DNA of 11,537 bases from EX4484-2 sp964592095. Lineage in GTDB: Archaea > Altiarchaeota > Altiarchaeia > IMC4 > QMZM01. The stretch covers positions 1 to 11,537 of the forward strand of contig CAZQER010000037.1 of the NCBI GenBank assembly GCA_964592095.1. The letters are read 5' to 3'. Made by a program: the position numbers and the translations under genes. The notes under the pieces are model-generated. The model saw only the letters and a program-made list of their open reading frames with translations, was not told where the DNA came from and did not search any database. Positions 1 to 6,786 of the stretch are shown here, one piece after another; position 1 is the first letter of the stretch, and every line of letters starts with the position of its first letter.

Positions 1-110
1 TTACGTTCAAATCCCAACCTCGGCGTTAGCCCTTTAGAAAAGTAGCCCAAAATGGCTCGGAAGGGTTGGTAAGTCAGAGAGATGCCCTTACGTTCATTAT
101 GGAGGAATAG
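1..110 (+). ncRNA. Putative structured RNA region, possibly the 3' end of a tRNA (cut by the window edge)
   Basis: About 46% of bases 1-110 are G or C, well above the AT-rich genes around it, which is a usual sign of structured RNA in low-GC archaea. Positions 5-25 read like a tRNA 3' end: a B-box/T-loop GTTCAAATCC, a possible T-stem 3' strand, then CCTCGGC plus G, as in many archaeal tRNA-Ser acceptor strands. The bases just before it (TTAC, 1-4) do not complete a five-pair T-stem, so an intron ending there, or a non-tRNA identity, is possible. Downstream there are local pairings: AGCC/GGCT (44-47 with 54-57), CCAACC/GGTTGG (13-18 with 64-69), CCCTT/AAGGG (30-34 with 61-65) and GTAAG/CTTAC (69-73 with 87-91); some exclude each other. 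No complete RNA family could be recognised. The presence of an RNA element is more secure than its identity. Confidence 0.35.
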
Positions 111-121
111 TAATGATATAA
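101..121 (+). promoter_or_regulatory. Shine-Dalgarno followed by a two-codon ORF just before the PIG-L gene
   Basis: GGAGG at 101-105 is a full-strength Shine-Dalgarno sequence. It lies 7 nt before ATG-ATA-TAA (113-121), a Met-Ile-stop mini-ORF, and 17 nt before the deacetylase ATG at 123, which is too far for ordinary use. In the deacetylase frame a stop (TGA, 114-116) lies just upstream, so its start cannot be moved closer. The arrangement would allow termination at 119-121 followed by reinitiation at 123, but it may be chance. Confidence 0.35.
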
Positions 122-122
122 A

Positions 123-752
123 ATGTTTGATAGGATACTGGTATTAAGTCCACATACAGATGATGCAGAACTTGGATGTGGAGGGAGTATAAATAAATTT
201 ATTGAAAATGATTCAGAAATTTATTATGTTGCATTATCTACATGTGAAAAATCAGTTCCTCCAGAGTATCCCCCAGATATACTTAAAAAGGAGGTAAAAA
301 ATGCAATAGACATCCTTGGTATTCCAGAAAAAAATTTAATCCTGTGTGATTTTGCAGTTAGAGATTTCCCAGAGTTAAGGCAAAAAATTCTTGATAGGTT
401 GATAGAGATAAGGGATGATATAAAACCAGATATTATATTTACTCCAAGTTCATTTGATACGCATCAAGACCATCAGACTGTAAGGGAGGAAACATTAAGG
501 GCATTTAAGGAATGCACAATTCTTGGATATGAGCAACCATGGAATAACATAACATTCAATACATTAGCATTTATTCCATTAAATGATGAACATATAGAAA
601 GGAAGATAGATGCCCTAAAATGTTATGAAACCCAGAAATACAGGAAATATCTAAATCCAGAATTTATCAGAGGATTGGCACAGACAAGAGGAACGCAGAT
701 CAATGAAAAATATGCAGAGGCATTTGAGGTAATAAGATGGGTTATAAGGTAA
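123..752 (+). CDS. PIG-L / LmbE family zinc-dependent N-acetyl deacetylase
   Basis: This 209-residue protein, typical in size for the family, belongs to the PIG-L/LmbE superfamily, which removes N-acetyl groups from GlcNAc-linked substrates such as GlcNAc-inositol derivatives or sugar nucleotides. The N-terminal signature is present as SPHTDDAELGCGG (residues 9-21), with Thr in place of the usual Pro of PHPDD. The metal ligands expected from the family are His11, Asp14 and His117, the last in the THQDHQTV motif (113-120); Asp13 is the expected general base. No signal peptide or membrane segment is seen, so it is probably cytoplasmic. The start at 123 is forced by an upstream in-frame stop. 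It converges with the deaminase gene, 13 bp apart. A nearby glycosyltransferase makes a role in surface glycan or lipid-linked sugar synthesis plausible, but the substrate cannot be read from the sequence. Confidence 0.85.
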   Translation: MFDRILVLSPHTDDAELGCGGSINKFIENDSEIYYVALSTCEKSVPPEYPPDILKKEVKNAIDILGIPEKNLILCDFAVRDFPELRQKILDRLIEIRDDIKPDIIFTPSSFDTHQDHQTVREETLRAFKECTILGYEQPWNNITFNTLAFIPLNDEHIERKIDALKCYETQKYRKYLNPEFIRGLAQTRGTQINEKYAEAFEVIRWVIR

Positions 753-765
753 TAAAATTGAAATA

Positions 766-1248
766 TTATTCAACATTCTCATTGATTTCTTCCTCCTTAT
801 TCATATCAATGTGTGTTACTGTTATACCTGCATTCTTCAGAATTTCAAGCCCTTCCCTATCTGTATATTCACCACTTGTTACAACCCTCTTTATACCAGC
901 ATTTACTATCATTCTTGCACAGATTTTACATGGAAATGCATTTACATATAAAGTACAATTTAAACTCTGTCTTCCTGCCTGAATCAATGCATTTTGTTCC
1001 GCATGTACCGCTGGACATATTTCATGACCTGTTCCACTCTTTATATTGTTTTCATCCTTTACACAACCTATATCAATACAATGAGGAGCACCTCTTACAA
1101 CACCATTATAACCAGTAGCAACTATCTCATGTTTTTCATTAACAATCACTGCACCTATCTTTTGCCTAATGCATGTTGAACGTAGTGATATGTCTTGCGC
1201 TATCTTTGAAAAATACACATCCCAAGAGGGTCTCTTTTCCTTTTTCAT
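766..1248 (-). CDS. dCMP deaminase family (zinc-dependent cytidine/deoxycytidylate deaminase)
   Basis: A 160-residue protein of the dCMP/ComEB-type deaminase family, which converts dCMP to dUMP on the route to dTMP. The zinc centre is intact: HAE at residues 82-84 (His ligand, Glu proton shuttle) and PCKIC at 106-110 (Cys107 and Cys110). Other family marks are TGYNG (45-49), GAPHC (53-57) with extra cysteines that may bind a second zinc, and the MIVNAGIKRVV stretch (113-123). The start is set at 1248 because the sequence from MKKEKRPSWDVYF onward aligns with the family; 28 more residues are open upstream to 1332 but look unrelated. No Shine-Dalgarno is seen, which suggests a leaderless or short-leader mRNA. 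A related deaminase with another substrate (CMP, riboflavin or tRNA) is less likely. The last residues are acidic and probably disordered. Confidence 0.87.
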   Translation of the reverse strand: MKKEKRPSWDVYFSKIAQDISLRSTCIRQKIGAVIVNEKHEIVATGYNGVVRGAPHCIDIGCVKDENNIKSGTGHEICPAVHAEQNALIQAGRQSLNCTLYVNAFPCKICARMIVNAGIKRVVTSGEYTDREGLEILKNAGITVTHIDMNKEEEINENVE

Positions 1249-1440
1249 AAATAAATATTCTGATTTTGGAATTAAAAGGAAAAAAGGATATGTCTCTGCC
1301 AAAAAAATACTCTGTCCAACAATGCCAGACACAGATAAAGGTAAAAAATACTACAAAAAAGAAACAGTAACAGACAGATACAGAAGGAGATACACAGATT
1401 TTTTAAAGTTATCTAAGTGGAGGTATCAATTATTGGATCA
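1249..1440. other. 192-bp gene-free gap between glycosyltransferase and deaminase genes
   Basis: This is the largest stretch without a gene in the window. The plus strand is purine-rich from about 1330 to 1400 and carries ACAGAT three times (1331-1336, 1374-1379, 1394-1399); on the minus strand, which both flanking genes use, these read ATCTGT. AT-rich tracts suitable for a deaminase promoter lie within it, but no single TATA box stands out. No tRNA, C/D-box pair or convincing hairpin terminator was found. An open frame crosses it (1249-1332) upstream of the deaminase, but its predicted peptide does not look like part of that family. Confidence 0.4.
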
Positions 1441-3090
1441 TCATATATAATTTTCATATAATATGTATTCACCAATTTCATATCTTTTATAATTTCTTAT
1501 ATGTTCCAGAATCTCATTACAGCAATCTTTTAACCATCCAAGACTATTTTTTTTAATAACAATAAATCTCGCATTCTTATACGAACAATTAAAAACAAAC
1601 CTCTCATTTCCATAATCAGAGGACATATACATTATTCCCCTCCCATGAATTGCAACTGATTGGAGTATTACAGATACTTTCCCTTTTATAAATCTTGGAA
1701 AATGACTATCCGCTATTATTATATCATCGTTATGTATTCTATTATTAATAAAATTAGATACCTTTATTCTATCTCTTATATTTTCCCTACCAACCAAGGG
1801 ATTTATCTGCAATACAAATGTATTAAAATCCTGATAGATAAAGAAGATAAAGGGGTATGCAATTATCACAAATATAATTAAATTAACAACAACGTTTCTA
1901 CATATTGAGGTAAGAAAATCATATATAGTAATTAATAAAATCGCAAGACCAATAGAGAAGAATGGATAGAGCGGGATTATCATATGGTCAAGTCTTCCAA
2001 CACCCATTGTTATGATAAACATCGGGAGAAAGAATAGTAATATTATGTTTCTTATATCCCCTCTCTCAATAAATATGAAGCCAGTAATTCCAAACCAAAA
2101 ATAATCTATACTCCCAAAAAATGCACTTCTTGAAAGATTATTTAATGATAAAAATGCAAGTAAAATACTTAGTAGACTTATGGTGAGCATTAAATTTCTC
2201 TTTACCCTTTCATTTTTGATTTCATCACTTGTGTCCGTATCAAATGTAACTGCATCATATGCAATCTTTCTATAGAATCCCATTATATTTTGAAGAATCT
2301 TCAATGTTTGCTCTTTTAGGCAATATCCAAATATAAACAAGATGATTGTTATAATTGCGAAACCAAAAATAGAATTTTTAAATCTATTGGATGTGAAGAT
2401 AAAATCATGTATGAATGCATCTGGCATGATAGATAGCATTATCAAAAGGAATATGATTAAGGGCATTATCGATATAACAGATATGATAAAAATCTTTTTG
2501 CCATCACATTTTTTATAAAATTGGCATAAGATTAGAATTGATATCAGTATACCAACTCCTGTAAATTCAGTTAGTAATCCAGAAACAGCAGAGATTGAAG
2601 ATAGATATAAGTATATATCTCCCTTATTGGTATAGTATCTCAAAAAGAAGTACAGGGATAATATATAAAAAAACATTAGTTGATTATTTGCGAATGCTGA
2701 TCTGTTAAAAAATATTGCCCATGGATGTATAGAGAATAAAAATGACATTATAACAGCATTTTTCAGACCAAATGCCTCTTTTCCTATTAGATAGATAATA
2801 AATGCGGTTAATGCACCATAAAATGCAGTTAATACCCTTATGATTATTAGTTTATTACCAAAAAATTTTAATAGAATTGAGGAAATAACAAAAAATAATG
2901 GTGGGTGAGGTATGAAAGGGTATGTTAAAGAAAACCATTGGGCCTTTAAATTAGTAAGATTCCATGAGATATTTGCATTCACACCTTCATCCCATGCCCA
3001 TTGCGGTAATAGTTCAAGACCATAAAATCTAAATAGTATGGCAACCAGAAGTATTAATAGGAAAGATACCCTTCCATATTGTTGTAACAT
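1441..3090 (-). CDS. GT-C fold membrane glycosyltransferase (GT39/PMT-like, dolichyl-phosphate-sugar dependent)
   Basis: A 549-residue polytopic membrane protein that resembles the PMT/ArnT group of GT-C glycosyltransferases, which move a sugar from a lipid-phosphate donor to a protein or lipid on the outer face of the membrane. The first hydrophobic segment (about 8-25) is followed by an outside loop with the characteristic Asp-Glu pair (AWDEGVNA, D34/E35). About ten further hydrophobic helices follow. A loop near residues 270-300 is charged and probably cytoplasmic. The last 110-130 residues are soluble. The start at 3090 is preferred over the in-frame ATG at 3111 because GAGGT (3097-3101) lies 6 nt before it; the longer form adds seven residues. 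It is divergent from psmA. Substrate is unknown; S-layer or lipid glycosylation is an inference. The fold is fairly sure, the exact subfamily is not. Confidence 0.8.
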   Translation of the reverse strand: MLQQYGRVSFLLILLVAILFRFYGLELLPQWAWDEGVNANISWNLTNLKAQWFSLTYPFIPHPPLFFVISSILLKFFGNKLIIIRVLTAFYGALTAFIIYLIGKEAFGLKNAVIMSFLFSIHPWAIFFNRSAFANNQLMFFYILSLYFFLRYYTNKGDIYLYLSSISAVSGLLTEFTGVGILISILILCQFYKKCDGKKIFIISVISIMPLIIFLLIMLSIMPDAFIHDFIFTSNRFKNSIFGFAIITIILFIFGYCLKEQTLKILQNIMGFYRKIAYDAVTFDTDTSDEIKNERVKRNLMLTISLLSILLAFLSLNNLSRSAFFGSIDYFWFGITGFIFIERGDIRNIILLFFLPMFIITMGVGRLDHMIIPLYPFFSIGLAILLITIYDFLTSICRNVVVNLIIFVIIAYPFIFFIYQDFNTFVLQINPLVGRENIRDRIKVSNFINNRIHNDDIIIADSHFPRFIKGKVSVILQSVAIHGRGIMYMSSDYGNERFVFNCSYKNARFIVIKKNSLGWLKDCCNEILEHIRNYKRYEIGEYILYENYI

Positions 3091-3150
3091 TCTATTACCT
3101 CTATTAATCATTATTTAATCATTAAATCCTATTTTTATTTGTTGATTAAA
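3091..3150. promoter_or_regulatory. Divergent promoter region with central palindrome (glycosyltransferase / psmA)
   Basis: The 60 bp between the two start codons contain the perfect inverted repeat TTTAATCATTAAA (3114-3126), centred at 3120, almost exactly midway between the ATGs at 3090 and 3151. Each half resembles an archaeal TATA box and lies about 25 bp from the start codon it faces, as expected for leaderless transcripts. psmA has no Shine-Dalgarno, which fits. The glycosyltransferase does have a GAGGT before its ATG, so its transcript may start further up than this element implies. Confidence 0.45.
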
Positions 3151-3867
3151 ATGTATCCCGCTGGATCTGCTGCATATGACAGGGCAATAACAGTATTTAG
3201 CCCAGATGGAAGGTTATTTCAGGTAGAGTATGCCAGAGAGGCTGTAAAGAGAGGTACAACTGCGTGCGGCATAACATACAAAAACGGTGTATTACTTGCC
3301 GTAGATAAAAATATAACATCACCATTGATTGTTCCAAGGTCAATAGAGAAGATATTTAAGGTTGATGAACATATAGGTATTGCAACCTCCGGATTAGTTG
3401 CCGATGCCAGAAGACTAATTGAGGAGGCAAGAATAAGGGCTCAAAGAAACAGAGTAGCATACAATGAACCAATAAATGTTGCTACTTTAACTCAAGATAT
3501 ATGTGATTTAAAACAATTATATACACAATATGGTGGTGCAAGACCATTTGGAACAGCATTATTAATAGCTGGATTGAACGATAAACCATCTCTCTTCGAA
3601 ACTGATCCATCCGGAGCGTTTACAGAATATACAGCATCTGCCATAGGTATGGGTAAATCAGATGTGGAAAAGATATTTGAAAAGGAATATAGAGAGGGGA
3701 TGTCTAGGTCAGATGCTATAGATTTAGCACTTAAAGGACTCAACTCTGTTTCAGAGGAAAAACTTAAAACAGAATATGTGGAGATTATTACTATTGAATT
3801 TGGAAAGATGTATCAAGAAGTCTCAAGAGAAGAAATTGATGAATCTATGAAAAGAATAATAAAATAA
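3151..3867 (+). CDS. psmA: Proteasome alpha subunit (20S core particle)
   Basis: A 238-residue alpha-type subunit of the archaeal 20S proteasome. Seven copies form each outer ring that gates access to the proteolytic chamber and docks ATPases such as PAN. The N-terminal gate/H0 region is canonical: YDRAITVFSPDGRLFQVEYA, followed by REAVKRG. The later element KPSLFETDPSG...ASAIGMG is also typical. It is an alpha and not a beta subunit, since there is no propeptide or N-terminal catalytic Thr. The start at 3151 gives the family-standard N-terminus; a TTG in frame at 3139 would add only four atypical residues. No Shine-Dalgarno precedes it. It opens the proteasome-exosome superoperon and is followed after 43 bp by SBDS, an order conserved in many archaea. 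Confidence 0.97.
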   Translation: MYPAGSAAYDRAITVFSPDGRLFQVEYAREAVKRGTTACGITYKNGVLLAVDKNITSPLIVPRSIEKIFKVDEHIGIATSGLVADARRLIEEARIRAQRNRVAYNEPINVATLTQDICDLKQLYTQYGGARPFGTALLIAGLNDKPSLFETDPSGAFTEYTASAIGMGKSDVEKIFEKEYREGMSRSDAIDLALKGLNSVSEEKLKTEYVEIITIEFGKMYQEVSREEIDESMKRIIK

Positions 3868-3910
3868 TTATGCTTGTTGTCTTAGGCTGTAAGCTATGCT
3901 TGATTTTAAA

Positions 3911-4609
3911 ATGGTAAGTTTGGAAGAGGCAGTCATTGCCAGATTAAAGACTGATGGGGAAAATTTTGAAATACTTGTTGATCCAAATTTGGCTCTGAGA
4001 TACAAAAGAGGAGAGAATATTGACTTTGGTGAATTACTTGCCATAGATAAAATCTTTAAGGATGCCAAGAATGGTGAAAAGGCTTCTGAGCAAATGATGA
4101 ATACGATATTTGGTACTACAGATGTATATAAAATAGTTCAGATAATACTCCAAAAAGGGGATATTCATTTAACAACAGAACAGAAAAGGGAGATTCTAAA
4201 AGAGAAAAAAAGAAAGATTATATCCATTATTGCCAGAAAGGCTATAAATCCTCAAACCAATACACCTCATCCACCATCCAGAATTGAGAAGGCTATGGAT
4301 GAGGCAAAGATAAATATAAATATAAATAAATCCGCCGAGGAACAAGTAGAAACAGTAATGAGAGAAATTAGAAGGATAATACCTATAAGATTTGAGAATA
4401 TTGATGTTGCAATCAAAATTCCATCAAGATATGCAGGAGGAATCTATGGAATTTTGAGGGAATTTGGGGAGATAAAGAAGGAGGGGTGGGACAAAGATGG
4501 AAATTTATTATTGTTGATTGAAATTCCTGCTGGTTTACAGGATGAATTCTATAAAAAGATAAATGGTTTAACACATGGTGAGGGTCAGGTTAAAATATTG
4601 AGAAGGTGA
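3911..4609 (+). CDS. SBDS family ribosome maturation factor
   Basis: This 232-residue protein is the archaeal SBDS orthologue (Sdo1 in yeast), which works with an EF-2-like GTPase to release aIF6 from the large ribosomal subunit. The three domains are visible: an N-terminal FYSH domain (about 1-85, starting MVSLEEAVIARLKTDGENFE), a helical middle domain with the conserved TNTPHPPSRIEKAM (116-130), and a C-terminal ferredoxin-like domain (from about 155, IPIRFENIDVAIKIP). The start at 3911 matches the family N-terminus; an in-frame ATG at 3896 would add MLDFK and sits in a small AAGC-TAT-GCTT hairpin. Neither has a good Shine-Dalgarno. An oddity is a triplicated ATA-AAT codon pair (Ile-Asn, 4310-4327) in the linker to the last domain. 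It ends 7 bp before rrp4 and its stop overlaps the rrp4 ribosome binding site. Confidence 0.95.
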   Translation: MVSLEEAVIARLKTDGENFEILVDPNLALRYKRGENIDFGELLAIDKIFKDAKNGEKASEQMMNTIFGTTDVYKIVQIILQKGDIHLTTEQKREILKEKKRKIISIIARKAINPQTNTPHPPSRIEKAMDEAKINININKSAEEQVETVMREIRRIIPIRFENIDVAIKIPSRYAGGIYGILREFGEIKKEGWDKDGNLLLLIEIPAGLQDEFYKKINGLTHGEGQVKILRR

Positions 4610-4616
4610 CTGAGTT

Positions 4617-5279
4617 ATGTTTATGGTTGGTGATGGAGATTTGGTAATTCCGGGACAGTTGATTGGAGAAAATGTGAGTTGTTTAGATAATTGTTTTATG
4701 GAAAATAATAGAGTATACTCCATGGTTTTTGGTATGGTGAGAATAAATGGTAGAGTTGTGAGAGTCATTCCATCTCTTGGAGTATATACACCAAAAAGAG
4801 ATGACCTTGTCATAGGTGTAATTATAAATGTAATGGAAGGTAGTTGGATTGTAGATATAAACTCGCCATATCTGTGTCGTATGCGGGGCGAGGAGGCCAC
4901 AAAAGATGTAATGAATAAGAATCTAAGTAAATATTATGATGTAGGAGATAGGATAAGTGCAAAGGTTTCTTTTGTAAACGAAGTCAATTCTTGTGAGATA
5001 ACAGGACCTTGGAAATTGATTGATGGAGTTATAATCAATGTGAATCCCAAGAGGATTCCAAGGGTAGTAGGTAAAAGGAGGTCAATGTTAGAGATACTCA
5101 AAAAAAAGACAAATTGCAACATAGTAGTAGGACAAAATGGAAGAATATGGGTAAGGAGTGATAATTTTGATAATGTTAAATTGGCAATTAATGCTATAAA
5201 AAGGATAGAAAAGGAGGCACAAAGTAGTGGGTTAACTGATAGAATTGAGAAAATGCTTGAAAATGCAAGGAGGAGTTAA
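4617..5279 (+). CDS. rrp4: Exosome RNA-binding cap subunit Rrp4
   Basis: A 220-residue protein with the domain order of archaeal Rrp4: an N-terminal beta domain (DGDLVIPGQLIGE near residues 6-18), an S1 domain (about 60-128) and a KH domain (about 145-205) with a GxxG loop, GQNG at 172-175. Three copies cap the Rrp41/Rrp42 hexamer and feed RNA into its central pore. GGTGA (4605-4609) lies 7 nt before the ATG and overlaps the SBDS stop codon, which supports this start and suggests coupled translation; an in-frame ATG two codons later is an alternative. The gene ends one base before the rrp41 start, and its last codons contain the rrp41 Shine-Dalgarno. The paralogous cap protein Csl4 is not encoded in this window. 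Confidence 0.95.
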   Translation: MFMVGDGDLVIPGQLIGENVSCLDNCFMENNRVYSMVFGMVRINGRVVRVIPSLGVYTPKRDDLVIGVIINVMEGSWIVDINSPYLCRMRGEEATKDVMNKNLSKYYDVGDRISAKVSFVNEVNSCEITGPWKLIDGVIINVNPKRIPRVVGKRRSMLEILKKKTNCNIVVGQNGRIWVRSDNFDNVKLAINAIKRIEKEAQSSGLTDRIEKMLENARRS

Positions 5280-5280
5280 A

Positions 5281-6000
5281 ATGGTAAAACAGGATATGAA
5301 GTTGATAGTTGATGGTAAGCGTTTAGATGGTAGAAGATTTGATGAATTAAGAGAGATTAAGATGAGTGTTGGGGTTCTGAATAGAACCAATGGTTCCGCA
5401 TATGTTGAATGGGGTAAAAATAAGATTCTTGCAGGAGTACATGGACCAAGAGAATTACATCCAAAGTATCTAAGGGACCCTACAAAGGCAGTTCTTACAT
5501 GTACTTATAATATGGCTCCATTCTCTGTAGATGAAAGAAAAAAACCAGGACCTGATAGGAGGTCTGTTGAGATATCGAAGGTTATATCAGAGGCATTGGG
5601 ACATGTAGCAGTTTTGGAGAAGTATCCAAATACAGGAATAGATGTCTTTGTTGAGGTTCTTCAGGCTGATGCAGGTACAAGATGTGCAAGTATTGTTGCA
5701 GCATCATTAGCTATGGCAAATTCAGGTATGCCTATGAGAGATATGATATCTGCATGTGCAGCTGGGAAGATTGATGGAGAAATTGTATTGGATTTAATGA
5801 AGGAGGAAGATAATTTTGGAGAATGTGACTTACCAGTGGCTATATCTCCTAGAAGAAAGGAGATAGTACTACTGCAAATGGACGGAAAACTAACAAGAGA
5901 GGAGTTCAAAAAAGCATATAGATTGGCTATTGATGGTGCGATGAGGGTTTACGATATGCAAAAAAAGACCCTTATAGAGAGTATGAAAATTGAGGAATAA
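5281..6000 (+). CDS. rrp41: Exosome catalytic subunit Rrp41 (RNase PH family)
   Basis: A 239-residue RNase PH-family protein, the catalytic subunit of the archaeal exosome. It degrades RNA 3'-5' by phosphorolysis and can add A-rich tails in reverse. The active-site elements are intact: the phosphate-binding arginine pair R93/R94 in GPDRRSVEIS, and the two acidic residues in DNFGECD (D177 and D183), which match the catalytic pair known from other archaeal Rrp41 proteins. The N-terminus DGKRLDGRRFDELR is typical. The start at 5281 is fixed by a strong GGAGG (5269-5273) 7 nt upstream, inside the end of rrp4; an upstream TTG in frame at 5245 is not needed. It pairs with Rrp42, whose gene begins 6 bp after the stop, to form the trimer-of-dimers ring. 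Confidence 0.97.
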   Translation: MVKQDMKLIVDGKRLDGRRFDELREIKMSVGVLNRTNGSAYVEWGKNKILAGVHGPRELHPKYLRDPTKAVLTCTYNMAPFSVDERKKPGPDRRSVEISKVISEALGHVAVLEKYPNTGIDVFVEVLQADAGTRCASIVAASLAMANSGMPMRDMISACAAGKIDGEIVLDLMKEEDNFGECDLPVAISPRRKEIVLLQMDGKLTREEFKKAYRLAIDGAMRVYDMQKKTLIESMKIEE

Positions 6001-6006
6001 AGTAAA

Positions 6007-6786
6007 ATGGATATTGAAACATATTTGAAGAGGGATTATATAACTAACCTTGTAAAGAGTGGTAGAAGGATAGATAATAGGAAATTGGATGAGTTCAGAT
6101 ATATAAAACTTGAGAGGGATTATTGTGATGCAAAGGCTCCTGGTTCTACACTTATAAGATTGGGTAATACAAAGGTATTGGTGGGTATAAGTCTGGATGT
6201 GGGTGAACCATACCCGGACAGACCTGATGAAGGAGTAATGACAACAAGTGCAGAGTTGAGACCAGTAGCCTCTCCGATATTTGAGGCTGGACCACCAAGA
6301 GAGGATGCCATAGAAATTGCAAGGGTTGTTGACAGAGGTATAAGGGAATCCAAAGCAATAGATTTAGAAAAACTTTTTATAGAGGAGAACAAGGTTTGGA
6401 TTGTATTTATAGATATACATGTTCTTGATCATGGCGGTAATCTTATCGATGCATCGGGAATAGCAGCCATAACAGCATTACTAAATACCAGAATGCCAAG
6501 GTATGAGGACAATACAATAATAAGAGGAGAATGGGGTGGAAAACTTCCTGTATCATGCATTCCCGTGCCTGTAACACAGGCAAAGATATCTGATAAATTG
6601 ATTGTAGATCCCTGTTTGGATGAAGAATATGCAGCAGACGCCAAGATTACAATAACTACTACAGACACAATAAATGCTATGCAAAAGTCTGGTGATGGAG
6701 CATTCAAGAGTGATGAAATAGAGAGGGCGGTAGGTGTTGCATTTGAAAAGGCAAAGGAAATAAGAAATATAATAAAAAAATTGTAG
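6007..6786 (+). CDS. rrp42: Exosome structural subunit Rrp42 (inactive RNase PH family)
   Basis: A 259-residue RNase PH-family protein with the N-terminal helical extension of archaeal Rrp42 (YLKRDYITNLVKSGRRIDNR). Rrp42 has no phosphorolytic activity itself but completes the active site and RNA path of Rrp41 in the hexamer. The region that holds the arginine pair in Rrp41 reads AGPPREDAIEIARVVDRGIR (93-112), and the paired catalytic acids of Rrp41 are not seen, as expected for the inactive paralogue. GAGG (5992-5995) lies upstream within the end of rrp41 with a rather long 11-nt spacer. rpl37ae, a common next gene in archaea, does not follow; a 75-bp AT-rich gap does. Confidence 0.96.
   Translation: MDIETYLKRDYITNLVKSGRRIDNRKLDEFRYIKLERDYCDAKAPGSTLIRLGNTKVLVGISLDVGEPYPDRPDEGVMTTSAELRPVASPIFEAGPPREDAIEIARVVDRGIRESKAIDLEKLFIEENKVWIVFIDIHVLDHGGNLIDASGIAAITALLNTRMPRYEDNTIIRGEWGGKLPVSCIPVPVTQAKISDKLIVDPCLDEEYAADAKITITTTDTINAMQKSGDGAFKSDEIERAVGVAFEKAKEIRNIIKKL

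Noticed and set aside
1..95. 5S rRNA fragment (ATCCC-AAC-TCGG-GTTA-GCCC resembles the loop B/C region, and AGTA/GGAA resembles loop E)
   Set aside because: Two conserved adenines of loop C are missing, helix III has only two pairs, and no helix V can be formed next to the AGTA/GGAA pair.
1..96. Permuted tRNA gene (3' half first, then 5' half ending TTGG at 66-69)
   Set aside because: No acceptor 5' strand complementary to CCTCGGC occurs between 26 and 65, and the stretch is too short for a 5' half.
813..1118. Plus-strand reading frame across the deaminase gene
   Set aside because: It is antisense to an intact zinc deaminase with all catalytic residues, and its His/Leu/Tyr-rich product has no family features.
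1249..1332. 28-residue N-terminal extension of the deaminase
   Set aside because: The extra peptide does not match the family, and the ATG at 1248 gives the usual length and N-terminus.
4568..4900. Minus-strand frame opposite the SBDS/rrp4 junction
   Set aside because: Both plus-strand genes are conserved and complete; the frame is a Thr/Ser/Pro-rich shadow.
5245..5280. Upstream TTG start for rrp41
   Set aside because: It would overlap rrp4 by 35 bp and add an atypical peptide, while GGAGG is ideally placed for ATG at 5281.
6152..6392. Two overlapping minus-strand frames inside rrp42
   Set aside because: They are antisense to a conserved exosome gene and have low-complexity products without start signals.
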